This document shows positions 13,701 through 27,900 of a stretch of DNA of 64,000 nucleotides, piece by piece. A model generated the notes under the pieces. It searched no databases and was not told the origin of the DNA. It saw only the letters and a list, made by a program, of their open reading frames with translations. This stretch comes from Neoarius graeffei (lineage: Eukaryota; Chordata; Actinopteri; Siluriformes; Ariidae), in NCBI RefSeq assembly GCF_027579695.1, contig NC_083577.1:54495283-54559282 (forward strand), read 5' to 3'. Numbering within the stretch: position 1 is the first letter of the stretch; every line of letters begins with the position of its first letter. Position numbers and translations under genes: made by a program.

Positions 13701-16700
13701 AGGTTGTGGGGTGAACCAGTGAATCTGAGAGAACAACATGATGCCCTGGAGTTCTTCAACTCGCTTGTAGATAGTTTAGATGAGGCTTTAAAAGCACTGG
13801 GCCATCCTGCCATGCTGAGTAAAGTGCTTGGTGGTTCGTTTGCTGATCAGAAGATCTGTCAGGGGTGCCCTCATAGGTGTGTCTCGCTCAAACAAAACGT
13901 GGTTGGTTGAACATGAATGTTCTTAATAGCTTATGACAGTTTTTATCATATACATCTCTCCTCTTAGGTATGAATGTGAGGAGTCCTTTACAACACTGAA
14001 CGTGGATATCAGAAATCACCAGAATCTGCTTGATTCCATGGAGCAGTATGTGAAGGGTGACTTGCTTGAGGGTGCTAATGCCTACCACTGTGAAAAATGC
14101 AACAAGAAGGTAAGCATTTTAAAATAAAAAGGGCTTTATTCTGTGATCTGAGAGGTTGTTGAATTGTGGAGTATAAATTTAAGCCTGTTTTTCTAATTTA
14201 CAGGTGGACACAGTGAAGCGCCTGCTCATTAAGAAACTGCCTCCGGTACTGGCCATCCAGTTGAAACGATTTGATTATGACTGGGAACGGGAGTGTGCTA
14301 TTAAATTTAATGATTACTTTGAGTTTCCCCGGGAGTTGGACATGGAGCCCTATACAGTAGCAGGAGTAGCCAAGCTGGAAGGCTCTGATGTCCATCCTGA
14401 GAATCAGGTACCATGTGAATTACAACTATCGTGATCCACAGGGTTTATTGAATGAATGCCTTTTTGTTTTATAGAGCCAGATGCATTTTTTTTTTTTATG
14501 AAATGCAGGTGATTCAGCAGAATGAACCCTCGGAGCCAGAGGCACCATGCAGCTCACGCTACAGGCTTGTGGGTGTGCTGGTGCACTCAGGCCAGGCCAG
14601 TGGTGGTCACTACTATTCTTACATCATCCAGAGGAATGGCAGTGGCAGTGAGGGTGAAACTAATCGCTGGTACAAGTTTGACGATGGCGATGTCACAGAG
14701 TGCAAGATGGATGATGATGAGGAGATGAAGAACCAGTGCTTTGGGGGAGAGTACATGGGTGAAGTGTTTGACCACATGATGAAGCGCATGTCCTACCGGA
14801 GGCAAAAGCGTTGGTGGAATGCCTACATCCTGTTCTATGAGCGCATGGACTCACTGGACAAGGACGGTGAACTGGTGAAGTACATCTCTGAGCTGTCAAT
14901 AAGCGGCAAGCCCCACCAGGTCAAGATGCCACCAGCCATTGAGTGCAGTGTACGCAAGCAAAACGTGCAGTTCATGCACAGCCGCATGCAGTACAGTCTG
15001 GAGTACTTTCAGTTCATCAAGAAACTCCTAACCTGTAATAGTGTCTATCTGAATCCACCACCAGGTAACTGCCGATTCATTTTTCATTCTTGGTTTATAA
15101 ATCCTGGGCTGTATGAAGCAATGGCTTGATAAATAAAAGCACGCCTATTGTTTGTACAGAAATGGGGTTATATTCTGGTGCTCAGTAAGTTAGCTTGACT
15201 ACAGCTGTTTACTACAGCAAATCACGTGATCTTAAGTTTTGTTCTGTGACCAGGGTTACCAGGTGACATCACCTGACTGACACACACACACACACACACA
15301 CATTCTGCGGGATCCCAGTGCTCATACCTAGTCAAAAGCTGGCATGCTTTCTTTAAAATCAATACAACTTGGATTTGTATTTTGACCCAAATAATGTATT
15401 CATTTACATATACAGCTATGGCCAGATTAATAGACCACTTTTTAATGGTGAGCAACATTAAAACTGGTCTTTGTTTTTGCTATAGCTGTATTGGTGCATC
15501 TCAAAAAACTAGAATATTGTGAAAATATAACTTAATTCAAAAAGGTATGCTTTCATATAACGGTAGGGGAAACACTAGAATATATCGGGGGGAGACACCC
15601 CCCTGAAAGTCAGTCTCTGTTTCACTCACTTCGAGGTCTGGGGGGGGTGAACAGGGTTACAGGCACTAGGACCATGCGGAAAGAGCCCCTGCTCAAAAAC
15701 AGGAGAATATGCAGGCACTAGGACCATGCAGAAACTCTCTTTTCTCAAGCTGCTAGTTTGCTGTCTGCTTTGCTCTCCTTTCGTGCGCTGAAAAACGATT
15801 CGATTCAAAGAATAGTTAGCAATGTCAAACACCCCCCCCAACCTCCCAGCAGCAAAAGATGGAGGACACATGACTTTCCCCCTCCTCTCCCCTCAAAAAG
15901 AGTGAGTGATGTCCTCTTCAGATACACACTATATTAAGTTTAGCTAACTAATGAATATTCATCGTGAGATTCCAACACGATCTCACTTTGTAAACATCAA
16001 GTTAGCTAGCCATAGAAAAGGATTAACTTTTTTTTACGTGTTATTTCAAATAAGTACAGTCAGACTACTCCTGTAATTCACTCAACACAAAGTAGTGATG
16101 GGCAGTGGAGAGGTGAATGAAAAATTACAGAAAGAAATAAGCTATCTGACTTCCGGGCGGCACAGTGGTGTAGTGGTTAGCGCTGTCGCCTCACAGCAAG
16201 AAGGTCCGGGTTCGAGCCCCGTGGCCGGCGAGGGCCTTTCTGTGTGGAGTTTGCATGTTCTCCGGGTGCTCCGGTTTCCCCCACAGTCCAAAGACATGCA
16301 GGTTAGGTTAACTGGTGACTCTAAATTGACCGTAGGTGTGAATGTGAGTGTGAATGGTTGTCTGTGTCTATGTGTCAGCCCTGTGATGACCTGGCGACTT
16401 GTCCAGGGTGTACCCCGCCTTTCGCCCGTAGTCAGCTGGGATAGGCTCCAGCTTGCCTGCGACCCTGTAGAACAGGATAAAGCGGCTAGACATAATGAGA
16501 TGAGACGAGACTTCCTAATTAGAATTATAATTCAATTAGAGCTATAAATGGTTCATATGCCATTCTAATCTAAATCACTACAGTACACCTTTTTTTAAAA
16601 TTAATTATTTTCTTCATGAAAGTATTTTTATTTGGAAATGTTTTGTGTCTAACTCGGCAGGGACAGCTGCGGCAGGTGATAGTCAGGAAGCAGAAACAGC

Positions 16701-18898
16701 ATTTAGAAATTGGAGAGGTGAGCGAATTGGTGTCAGGCAATAAGATATGAGGGGCCGTGGTACAGATGGGTGAAGTGTTTTAGTAGTGAGTCTCCATGAA
16801 TGAGTCTCCAGAATATCTTCATTGCTCCTTGCCAAGTCTGTGGAACTGTATTGAAGGGATGAACTTTCCTCCAAGATATTCCCTCATTTCTATACAACCA
16901 TTTATTTAATCAGGTAATTTAATTGAGATCAAGATTTGTTTTGCAAGAGAGACCTGAGTACAGCAGATAGACCTCAGGTAGGGGTTTGTGGACCCCCCAG
17001 CCGCCGAAATCAAAATTCTGCCCCTGCCCGAATAGAACACTACCAGTTCTCCTGCTGAAACTGCATCCCCTCAGCACAGGACTCCCCACAGGATCAGCAG
17101 CTTTGATCCAACTTGGATAACTAAAAGGGGTTCTGTTTTGTAAAATTTTTTTGAATTATTGTTCTAAGATAAATGTGAAGACTTGGAATATGACTCCTTT
17201 TAACTGTTTGTTCAGGTCCAAATTCTCTGTAATCGGAGCAGTGGGGAGGGGATCCTGCAGGTGACATCCTGATCCCCCCCACACCCCAGCCAAAAAAAAA
17301 AAAAAGGGAAACTCGGGGACACTGTATTCCATCTTCATTATTTCAACAGACTAAATACAGTGTATCTCTCAGTCTAGTTCGGTACACGCAACCACAATCA
17401 TGTGGAAGACTGCTGACTTGATAGTTGCCCAGAAGATGATCATTGACCACCTCCATAAGGAGGGTAAGCCACAGAAGGTCATTGCTGGAAAAGGTGCACA
17501 AGCAACAGGGATGACCGCAGCCTTGAGAGGATTGTCAAGAAAAAGTCTATTCAAGAACTTGGGAGAGCTTCCCAAGGAGCGGACTGAGGCTGGTGTCAGT
17601 GCATCAAGAACCACCACACACAGACATCTTCAGGAAAGGGGCTACAACTGTTACGTTCCTAATATCAAGCCACTCCTGAACCAGAGACCACACCTGAAGC
17701 GTCTTACCTGGTTTTAGGAGAGAAAGAACTGGACTTTTGCTCAGTGGTCCAAAGTCCTCTCTTCAGATGAAAGTAAATTTTGCATTTCATTTGGAAATCA
17801 AGGTCCTACAGTCTGGAGGAAGAATGAAGAGGCACAGAATTCAAAGTCTTTGAAGTCCAATGTAAGGTTTTCGCAGTCTGTGATTTGGGGTGCCATGTCA
17901 TCTACTGGTGTTGGTCCACTTTGTTTTATCAAGTCCAAAGTCAACACAGCTGTCTACCAGGAGATTTTAAAGCACTTCATGCTTCCACCTGCTGACAAGC
18001 TTTATGGAAATGCTGACTTCCTTTTCCAGCAGGACTTGGCACCTGCCCACAGTGCCAGAACTACTACCAAATGGTTTGCTGACCATGATATTACTGTGTT
18101 TGATTGGCCAGCCAGCTCGCCTGACCTGAACCTTATCGAGAATCTATGGCGTATTATCAGGAGGAAAATGAGAAACACCTGGCCCAAAAATGCAGACAAG
18201 CTGAAGGCTGCCATCAAAGCAGCCTGGGCTTCAAGAACGCCTCAGCAGTGCCACCTGGCTGATCGCCCACATGCCACACCACATTGCAGTAATTTGTGGT
18301 AAAGGAGCCTCAATCAAGTATTGAGTGTACAAATGAACACGTTTTGTCAGAAATTGGACATTTTCTGTATTGTGAATACTTTTTTGATTGCTCTTGGAGA
18401 GAATTATTCTAATAGTTTGAGAGAGTGAATTTCTGATTTGAGAGCTATAAACCATAATCAAAATTAAAACACGGCTTGAAATATTTCACTTTGTGTAATG
18501 AGTCTAGTATATAAAGTTTACATTTTTGAATTAAATTACCAAAAAAAAAAAAAACCTTTTCATAATATACTAATTTTTTTGAGATGCACTAGTATATTCA
18601 TTCCCATAAAGCATATCCAGGGGTTCAAATTTAAAATAAATAAATAAATATTTGTTAGCCTGACAACTGTCCAAGGCTGCTGATTTCAGAAAAGTTGATT
18701 TTTGGATGATGGGTTCAGTCATCATTTAGAATGAGATTAAGTTCATATCTCGAATACAGATTATCCCTACATTAATGGGAACGTGTTTTGAGAGACTTTC
18801 AATTAATGGGGTGACAAACCACCAGCATGCCATTTTTGTAAGACCGTTTACAATCAAGCAAAGTGAATATGCTGTCCTGGTCTAAACGCCACGAAGGA

Positions 18899-18931
<33 letters not shown>

Positions 18932-21900
18932 AAACTCAATATACTGTTTTTAAAGAACAGTCCACCGTACTTCCATAATGAAATGTGCTCTTATCTGAAT
19001 TGAGACGAGCTGCTCCGTACCTCTCCGAGCTTTGCGCGACCTCCCAGTCAGTCAGACGCGCTGTCACTCCTGTTAGCAATGTAGCTAGGCTCAGCATGGC
19101 CAACGGTATTTTTTGGGGCTGTAGTTAGATGCGACCAAACTCTTCCGCGTTTTTCCTGTTTACATAGGTTTATATGACGAGTGATATGAAAAAATTTTCA
19201 GTTAAAAAAATTGAAACGTAGCCATTTTCTATGCTATGGAAAGTCCGCACTATAATGACAGGCGTACTAACACCTTCTGCACGCTTCGACAGCGCATTGA
19301 TATCTGAGCTCCGTATCAATGCGCTGCCGAAGCGCGCAGAAGGTGTTAGTACGCCTGTCATTATAGTGCGGACTTTCCATAGCATAGAAAATCGCTACGT
19401 TTCAATTTGTGTAACTGAACTTGTTTCATATCACTGGTCATATAAACCTGTGTAAACAGGAAAAACGTGGAAGAGTTTGGTCGCATCTAACTACAGCCCC
19501 AAAAAATACCATTGGCCATGCTGAGCCTAGCTACATTGCTAACAGGAGTGACAGCGCGTCTGACTGACTGGGAGGTCGCGCAAAGCTTGGAGAGGTACGG
19601 AGCAGCTCGTCTCAATTCAGATAAGAGCATATTTCATTATGGAAATACGGTGGACTGTTCCTTTAAGAAGGTGCCACCACAAGTGTTAATTTGTCACATG
19701 CGTTTTAAAGCAGCTCATTTAGTTTTATTTATTTTTGAAGTTTTTTTTAAATAAAGTAATGAATATCTTTTAAGAAATGCTCATGCCATGATGCAGCCTC
19801 AGGTGCATATGCTATGTTAAAATGCTCCATGTTTTAAGACATTCATTTGCAATCGTGCTTAGCATCTTGAGTTAATTTGTGTTTTACCTTAATTCATTTT
19901 TGTTTAATTAGGACAAGACCATCTCTTGCCTGAAGCAGAAGAAATGGCTAAGATTAGCATTCAGCTTGCTGCTCGATTCCTCTTCAGCACAGGATTTCAT
20001 ACCAAGAAAGCTGTCCGTGGCCCAGCCAGTGATTGGTATGCAGCCTTCTTGAATATTGCAGGGGTGGGGTGGGGTGTTTTTAAATAAAATGGATGACGAC
20101 GCATGTTCTGAGCATGCCCTGAATTAAACACATTTGTTTAAATGTTTGTTTTAATGGTAGTCAGTTCTTTATTTGGGTAATTGTGTAGTTATTCTCCCAG
20201 GCCATTTTTGGTAGTGGGGTGTTTTTGGAATTGGGGGGGGGGGGCAGCTTATTAATTCAAGATCAATTATTGCAATAGTTTAAAAAAAAAAGTCATTAAT
20301 TGCATGCATTTCATTTTAGGTACGATGCCCTGTGCATCCTCCTTAGACACAGCAAGAATGTACGCTGCTGGTTTGCACACAGTGCCCTCTTTTCCTACCC
20401 AAACCGCTTCTCGGAGTACCTGCTCGAGTGCCCTAGTGCTGAGGTGCGAGGAGCCTTCTCCAAGCTCATTGTATTTATTGCACATTTTTCTCTGCAAGAT
20501 GGACCCTACCCATCACCTGTTGCCTCACCAGGACCATCCAGTCAGGTAAGCTCATCAAATCCATAACGAACTGAACAGTGAAATTTTAAATGGAGATGTA
20601 CTAATGTATTTGGATAGGTTTATCTTTTAACATGTTCCTGAACTTTGTGTTAGGGCTGTGATAACCTGAGCCTAAGTGACCACTTGTTGCGCGCTGTGCT
20701 CAACCTGTTACGGAGAGAGGTGTCGGAACATGGCCGTCACCTGCAGCAGTACTTCAACCTCTTTGTCATGTACGCTAACCTAGGTATGGAATTAAGCCCT
20801 GTAAGATTTACAAGTAAAAATCCTTGTTGGTCAGACTGAATATGGGGACTGATCTCGTTGAAAAGGGTTGTGTAACCTGGGGTCACTTGTGTTTTGGGGT
20901 ATAGGTCAGTACTACTTGTAACTTCTGATCTTTGCCATAGGTTTGGCAGAGAAGACCCAGCTATTGAAGCTTGGTGTGCCAGCCACCTTCATGCTGGTGG
21001 CTCTGGATGAGGGCCCAGGCCCACCCATTAAGTACCAGTATGCTGAACTGGGAAAGCTGTACACAGTGGTGTCGCAGCTGGTGCGTTGCTGTGATGTAAC
21101 ATCCCGTATGCAGTCCTCAATCAATGGTCAGTCTTCTGTCAGTTATTTCCCCTCCATAAGTATTTTGTATTCTGTCCCACTTTCTGTAGCTGTTGCCTGA
21201 TGATGATGATTCACATCCTTGCTCAGTGTCGTGTGACTGACAATGCAGCCATCTTCAGGTGTTTGAGCCTCGTTGGCTTTGCCTGGAGCTGAGGGCACAT
21301 GTATAGACCCCTTTCACATGACGTCACCGCACCGCGAGATTTTGTTAGGCGCCATATTGGAAGACCAAGTACATGCACTCACAGTATAAAACAAAGTACG
21401 AGCGAGAGTAAAGTGACACGATGGATGATAATTCTAGTTATGTGAGTACATTACCAGCTGCAGAAAGGGCACGGTATGTGGAGAAACTGGCTGTGATTGA
21501 TGGGTTTGACCCATATGATAAGACTCGGGGCAAGGGAGAATGGAAACATAAGGAGGACCGGACACCAATTCTGCCATCTGTTTGCTACCCAGACATTGTA
21601 AACTATTTGTTGTTTACACCCAGTGCCTACACTCAGTGTTCGAACTATGCCGATATTTTCGGGGGGCCCCTTTTTTTCCCTTGGGGGTGTGCTTGCGCTT
21701 GTCTCGGAGCGCGGATCTCCAAACACATGAGAAGCCTATCTTGCGCACATATCACGCGGACTCCACACACGCATCGCGTCTGAAGTCATAACTCATCAGG
21801 GGAAATCGTGTCCGCATTGGCATGTTCAAAAAACAACCTCGCGTCAACAATGATACCACACGCAAGAAAAAAAAAAAAAAAACAGTCAGGCTACTCAACA

Positions 21901-24900
21901 ACCAACCTGGCAGCAGCGAGCAAGCCCCAAACCATCCTAAATTATTATTATTATTATTATTAAATTGTAGAAGTCTGGGAGGCTTGCTCCTCATACAGTT
22001 ATCAACTTGGGGCCAATTTAGCATGTTTTAAATCTGAATTTCTTGCGTTTGCTTACCTCAGTGTCCGCAGATCATGCACAGACTTATCCATTATATCCAC
22101 AGTTTTTTGCCAAGTCTCACACAGGTTTCTTTCAAGTCTACTGTTGGGCCAATAAATCATAAACAAATCTGAGCTGTTTTATTTAAGTCGTTTGCCACTC
22201 CACTTTATTCTCGTGGGTTCACATACCGCTGCCGTTATTATCCCCTTATCACGAGTTTGTTGGTCTTCCAAAATGGCGCAGGGTCTGTTTACTTCCGGTT
22301 TCGGGTGACGTCAGTGAAAGGGGTCTATAGCTGATGTTACGAATATCATACTATGGTAGGACAAATGCTTCTGTTAAGAATGAACATTTTTGTTTTCATC
22401 TTGTATAGGTAACCCTCCTCTTGCAAACCCGTATGGCGATCCCAGTTTGACTCAGCCTATCATGCCTCTGCATCAGCTGGTGGCTGAGATCCTGTTTGTG
22501 CGAACCAGTTATGTGAAGAAGATCATTGAGGATTGCAGTAACTCTGAGGAGACCATCAAACTGTTGCGCTTCTGCTGCTGGGAGAACCCGCAGTTTTCCT
22601 CTACTGTGTTGAGTGAACTGCTGTGGCAGGTAAAAACCATAAGAACCATGGACATAAGACTTTTGGTAATTGCTTTATTAATGCTAACTTAGAAACTTAA
22701 AACACTGAATGTTCAATTCTGATTGATTAGAAGGTGTTTTTTCTTTATCGGCATGGAGAATAGTTCTGGACACCAAGTTTAAATGAATGCACTTGTTCAA
22801 ATCCTATCTTTCTGTAGTAACAGCTCGTTCATAGACTCGTGTGGCAGATACTGCGCACAAATATTTGGCGGGTTTCAAGGGAGTCTCTACTGCAGGGGTG
22901 GGCAATTATTTTTTCCATGGGGCCCACATGAAAAACAGAACACTTTTTTTTTTAAATAAATTTTTTTATCTTTATATAAAGCAGTAAATAACATTGTTTT
23001 TACAAGCTGCTAAGACTGGTAAGAGTATAGAAAAAACGAGGTTGCCTGACAAAAAATGTCATTTATTCAATCAAATTTCCCAAAACAATGGTTAACAAAA
23101 TGTGAATGTTTGTACCTTTTTTTTTTTTTTTTTCCAGTCACATTCACCCCAGAACACAATAAAGACATCACAGTATTGTCTTTCTACTCCAAATATCAAG
23201 CAAGATACATCATATTATAATAATGATGCCCACATTTGTAGTCTAATCACCTCATTTGGTGTTTTTCATTTGGTAATGCCGACTCAAGTTGTAGTCTTTG
23301 AACACTGCGATCTGCTCTCCACAAACTAAACACACAGCTTCATCTCTGACTTCACTAAATAAATACTTAGCAGTCCATGTTTTGTTGAAAGCCCTGCGTT
23401 TGGCATCTACCTTTCTTCTTTTTGTGGACATTTTGGGGGCTAAAGTCTTCTTGTGATCTGCTCGCAACAACTTTGATTCGGTGTAGGTTACAGATCGGCT
23501 CCGGCGCCTGCTGGTGACGTCACACTATGTGATTGGCTGGACCGTTTGAAGGATGACGTACAAGTTTGTGGTTGGTCTGGACAAATTACGGAAGTAGTTA
23601 TCGCGGGATTGGGTTTCGTGGGATTTCATGTCATGCTCATGTCGCGCGCACTACGTTTTTGTTGAACACAACTTCAAAATAAAAGCAATGCACATTCAGT
23701 CCATGCGTGAGGTCAAATTAGAAAATACATTTATTTTGTAATTTCTAATTAACCGTACGCGGGCCGGTCAGAATGAACCAAATGGCCGGATGCGGCCCGC
23801 GGGCCGTAAAATGCCCAGGTCTGCTCTACTGTTTAGTGCTTTTGTAACAGAGCTGCAACTTGAAAGTTTTTAGACACTGGATAGTCTTCAGGACTGAGGC
23901 TTTCGTGGTTTCTCAAATGACAAGCTGAATTTTTTTTTTTTTTTTTGGCCTTGTTAACTTGGTAAGAAATAGTCTGGCAATGAAATGACTAGCTGTTATG
24001 GTGCAAATGATAATGGGGCCTTGTTTCATGAATGTTCCACATTAGTCATAACTATAAAGGAATAAAATGGAGACACAACCCTAGCGTTGATCGTTGTCCT
24101 GTAGTGTTCAATTCCTTATTTGGTAGTGTGCAATTATTTATTTTTATTGATCATCCCCCTGCTTTTAAATAGGTTGCCTACTCCTATACATATGAGTTAA
24201 GGCCTTACCTGGACTTGCTGCTACAGATCTTGCTTGTTGAAGACTCTTGGCAAACTCACAGGTCAGTCTGTGCTTACCCTCATAGCAGGTTTTCACACCA
24301 GCACTACTTGAATTGCATTGTTACTCATTCTTTCTTTGCGATCCACCAGGATCCACAATGTGCTCAAGGGGATCCCAGATGACCGTGATGGCCTGTTTGA
24401 CACTATCCAGCGCTCTAAAAATCACTACCAGAAGAGAGCTTACCAGTGCATCAAGTGCATGGTGGCCCTGTTCAGCAATTGCTCAGTTGCATATCAAATT
24501 CTTCAGGTACCCTAAACAACTTGAAGATGATGCATGTGCAGGTTTATTTAGAATCGCTCATTAATCAAGTTATTAATGATTCCAAACTCATTAACATATC
24601 CTTCTTCTGTATGTGTTTACAGAGTAACGGAGACCTGAAGAGAAAGTGGACATGGGCTGTAGAGTGGCTTGGTGATGAGCTAGAGCGCAGGCCATATACT
24701 GGCAATGCTCAGTACACGTACAACAACTGGTCACCTCCTGTTCAGAGCAATGAGACCTCCAATGGCTATTTCCTGGAGCGTTCCCATAGTGCCCGCATGA
24801 CTTTAGCCAAGGCCTGTGAGCTGTGCCCAGAGGAGGTATGGGTAATGCACACCGTCCATGCAAATCCTTAAAACTGGTATCATAAAATGTGTACGTCAAA

Positions 24901-27900
24901 TACTAAAATTGTATCAGGAGATAAAATTGCATGTCAGAGACGCATCGTAATTTTTTTTTTTTTTTTTTTTAAACATGGCTTCCATTTGCATTTTTTTAAA
25001 CTTTTTTGCACATGATTGTTGCTTAAGTGCAACTTCTTTTTTTTCTTTTTGCTTCTGAAGACTTATATTTTTAATTCAGCATACATTATTCAGTAACCAT
25101 TTTAAATCTATTAAAATACACTGCCTGGCCAAAAAGTCACCATATGGATTTAAATAAGCAAATACTTAAGAGCCTTTAATTTGATAATTCCTGCAGTGAT
25201 TGTTTCAGCTGGCAACGATTCTTTTAACCCTAACTAATGCAGTGAGTAGCTGCCCATTTCTTTCCAACCCATGCTGGAAGATGTATCCTGTGGTCGTGGA
25301 AAAGATGTTACTGTGTTTCAGAAGGGTCAAGTTATTGGTCTGCATCAAGCAAACAGAACAACTAAGGACATTGTTGAAATTACTGGAATTGGGTTAAGAA
25401 CTGTCCAATGCATTTATTAAAACCTGGAAGGATAGCGGTGACGATCAACTTCAAGGAGCAAATGTGGTCGGAAGAAAAATTCTGGACTGACTGTCATTAG
25501 AAATCAGTTAAATGCTTGAAGTTGAATTAAGAAAAAAGAAAAAAAAAGACAGTAGAACTCATGGCTATGCGGAGCATTTCCACAAGCGCAATGCGACAGT
25601 AACTCTCAGGACTGGGACTAAACAGCTGTGTCTCTACATAAGGAAACGACTTGTTAGTGAGGATAATCAGAAGAAAAGACTTCAGTTTGCTAGGGAGCAT
25701 AAAGATAGGACTCTGGAGTAATGGAAAAAGGCCATGTTGTCTGAGTCCAGATTTGCTCCATTCCAGAGTGATGGGTGTGTCAGGGTAAGAAAAGTAAGCG
25801 CATGAAGCAGTGCACCTAACATGCATAGTGACCACCTGTACAAGCCTCTGGAGGCAGTGGTATGCTCGAGTGTTGCTTCTGTTGGTCAGGTTGAGGCTCA
25901 GTAATCTTATGGGGGAAAAAAAAAAAAAAAGACAGCTCACTACTACCCCTTTTCCACCAAATCAGTTCCAGGGCTGGTTCGGGGCTGGTGCTGGTTCACA
26001 ACTCGTTCAACTTGCGAGCCAGCTGAGAACCAGTTTGCTTTTCCATAGCTCGCGGTGCCACGTCATTACGTCGCTGTATACGTCAGTTACGTCGCTACGT
26101 TTGCTTAAACCTTGGCGCGAATATCGAAGCAAAAACAACACTGAAGAAGCAGCAGCAACAACAATAATAATAATGGATGACTTTGCGTTTGTACAGCTGC
26201 TGCTTCTCGGCGCTTAAAAGTGTCGATCTTTCGCGGTCTTGTTATTGTTGTTGGTCTTAACAACTCCGCCCGCCCGCTGACGTAAGCGGTTCTTTCCTCT
26301 GGCCCAGCAGAGAGTTGGTGCTAGCCTGGAACCGGTTTTTCTGGCCCCAGAGACAGTTCCTTGTCAGTGGAAACAGAAAACCTGGTTCCAAACTAAGCAC
26401 TGGCCCCGAACCAGCCCTGGAACTGCTTTGGTGGAAAAGGGGCATACCTGAACTTAGTGAATGACCAGGTTATCCCATCAATTTAAATTCCCTGTCCCTC
26501 TTCCGTGATGGGAATAAAATTAGGGCTCAGATTGTGAGTGTTTTTTGGGGAGTATGAGGAGTCATTTTCACACATGAATTGGCCCCCAGAGAGTCCTGAT
26601 CTTAACTCTACTGAAAGTCTGTGATGTGCTGGAGAAGACTTTAGAGTGGTTTGACTCCCATTGTCAAGACAAGATCTCGGTGAAAAATTACTGTAACTCT
26701 GGATGGGAGATTTTTTTTTTTTTTGGCCGGGCAGTGTTTGGATACCAAATCATATAATAGAAAAAGTAGTGTAGGAGTTTTTAAGGTGATTTTAGTCTCT
26801 GGATGCTAACTGGGATTATAAAAGTTTATTTATAACTCTTTGTCTTTGGTTGTGCCTTTTTTATTTATTTTATTTTTTTTTAAAGCATGGTTTAGTGACC
26901 ACAAAATGCCAGTGCTATATTGAACTATAGATAGGGCTTTGAGTTTTCGAAAATTTACTTTTAATCTTTTTTGATTTTCCCAGACAGAATGTGAATGTTT
27001 TGTCAGCATTTCTAAAAAAAAAAAAAAAACGGATAAGCCTTTTTATTCTTTTTAACTCTGTTTTATGTGAGCTTAATTTTCTTTTTTTTAATATTTTTTT
27101 TATATTTGCTTAGCTAGATAAGCGTGGCCTGTTTGGTTGAGCTTAAAATGGCAATTTGATAATGTTTTCAAGTATCGCTTGACACTTGTGTAGTATACCG
27201 AATACACTATTAACTGCCATTTCAAACTAGTGTCACTTAACGAAGCACGAGGTGGTGTCTGAAGAGGACGCAGGCCGGAAGCTGTCCTCGCCACAGCAGC
27301 TTTTGCCAGGGGAAGTGACAGGCCAGCAGCAACACACTGTAAGATTCGTATGACCTGGCCACACTGGTGCCATCTGTGTAACCTATTGGTGTTCACAGCA
27401 CATGGGGAAAATAAATCCATTACCCACTCCCACAAACAAACAAAATCCCCACTGCTAATTAACTGTCTTTTGTCCAGATATAAATGTGTTTTAGGAACTC
27501 CAATTGTTTCTTCCCTCATTGTCATGCACATGATCGAAAACTCTAAGCCTTGGCTATAGTGAGACAGTTCACCCTTCTGTGTGAAGTGTGTTTGAGTGCA
27601 TTTTTAAAATGCCCATCTTCACCAGATGATTGGCTTAAAGAACCCACAAAATAGTGTTAGTATAACAGGGTGCATAAGCAATTTATTTTGCATGCAAGAG
27701 AAGTATAGATTTTTCAGGTAGGATATTTATATCAATGTGGTATTTAATGACCATGTATGTTTGGTATGTTCCTCTTAGGAACAGTATTTGTGCATGTATA
27801 GTTGGTTCTTTTTTTTGTCTGCTACCAGGTTCCTTTATTTGTTATCATTTTGATTTATCTGTAAAGTTTTCCTTTAGCAGGCTAAGGCTCGTATAAAAGT

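Larger units (their letters stand above)
15493..18590 (+). mobile_element. Tc1/mariner element 1, expanded by insertions
   Basis: The terminal inverted repeats start ggtgcatctcaaaaaac at 15493 and end ttttttgagatgcact at 18590. A normal Tc1 element is about 1.3-1.6 kb. This one is 3.1 kb because repeat copy B (15650-17340) and a SINE sit between the left end and the transposase. Confidence 0.82.
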
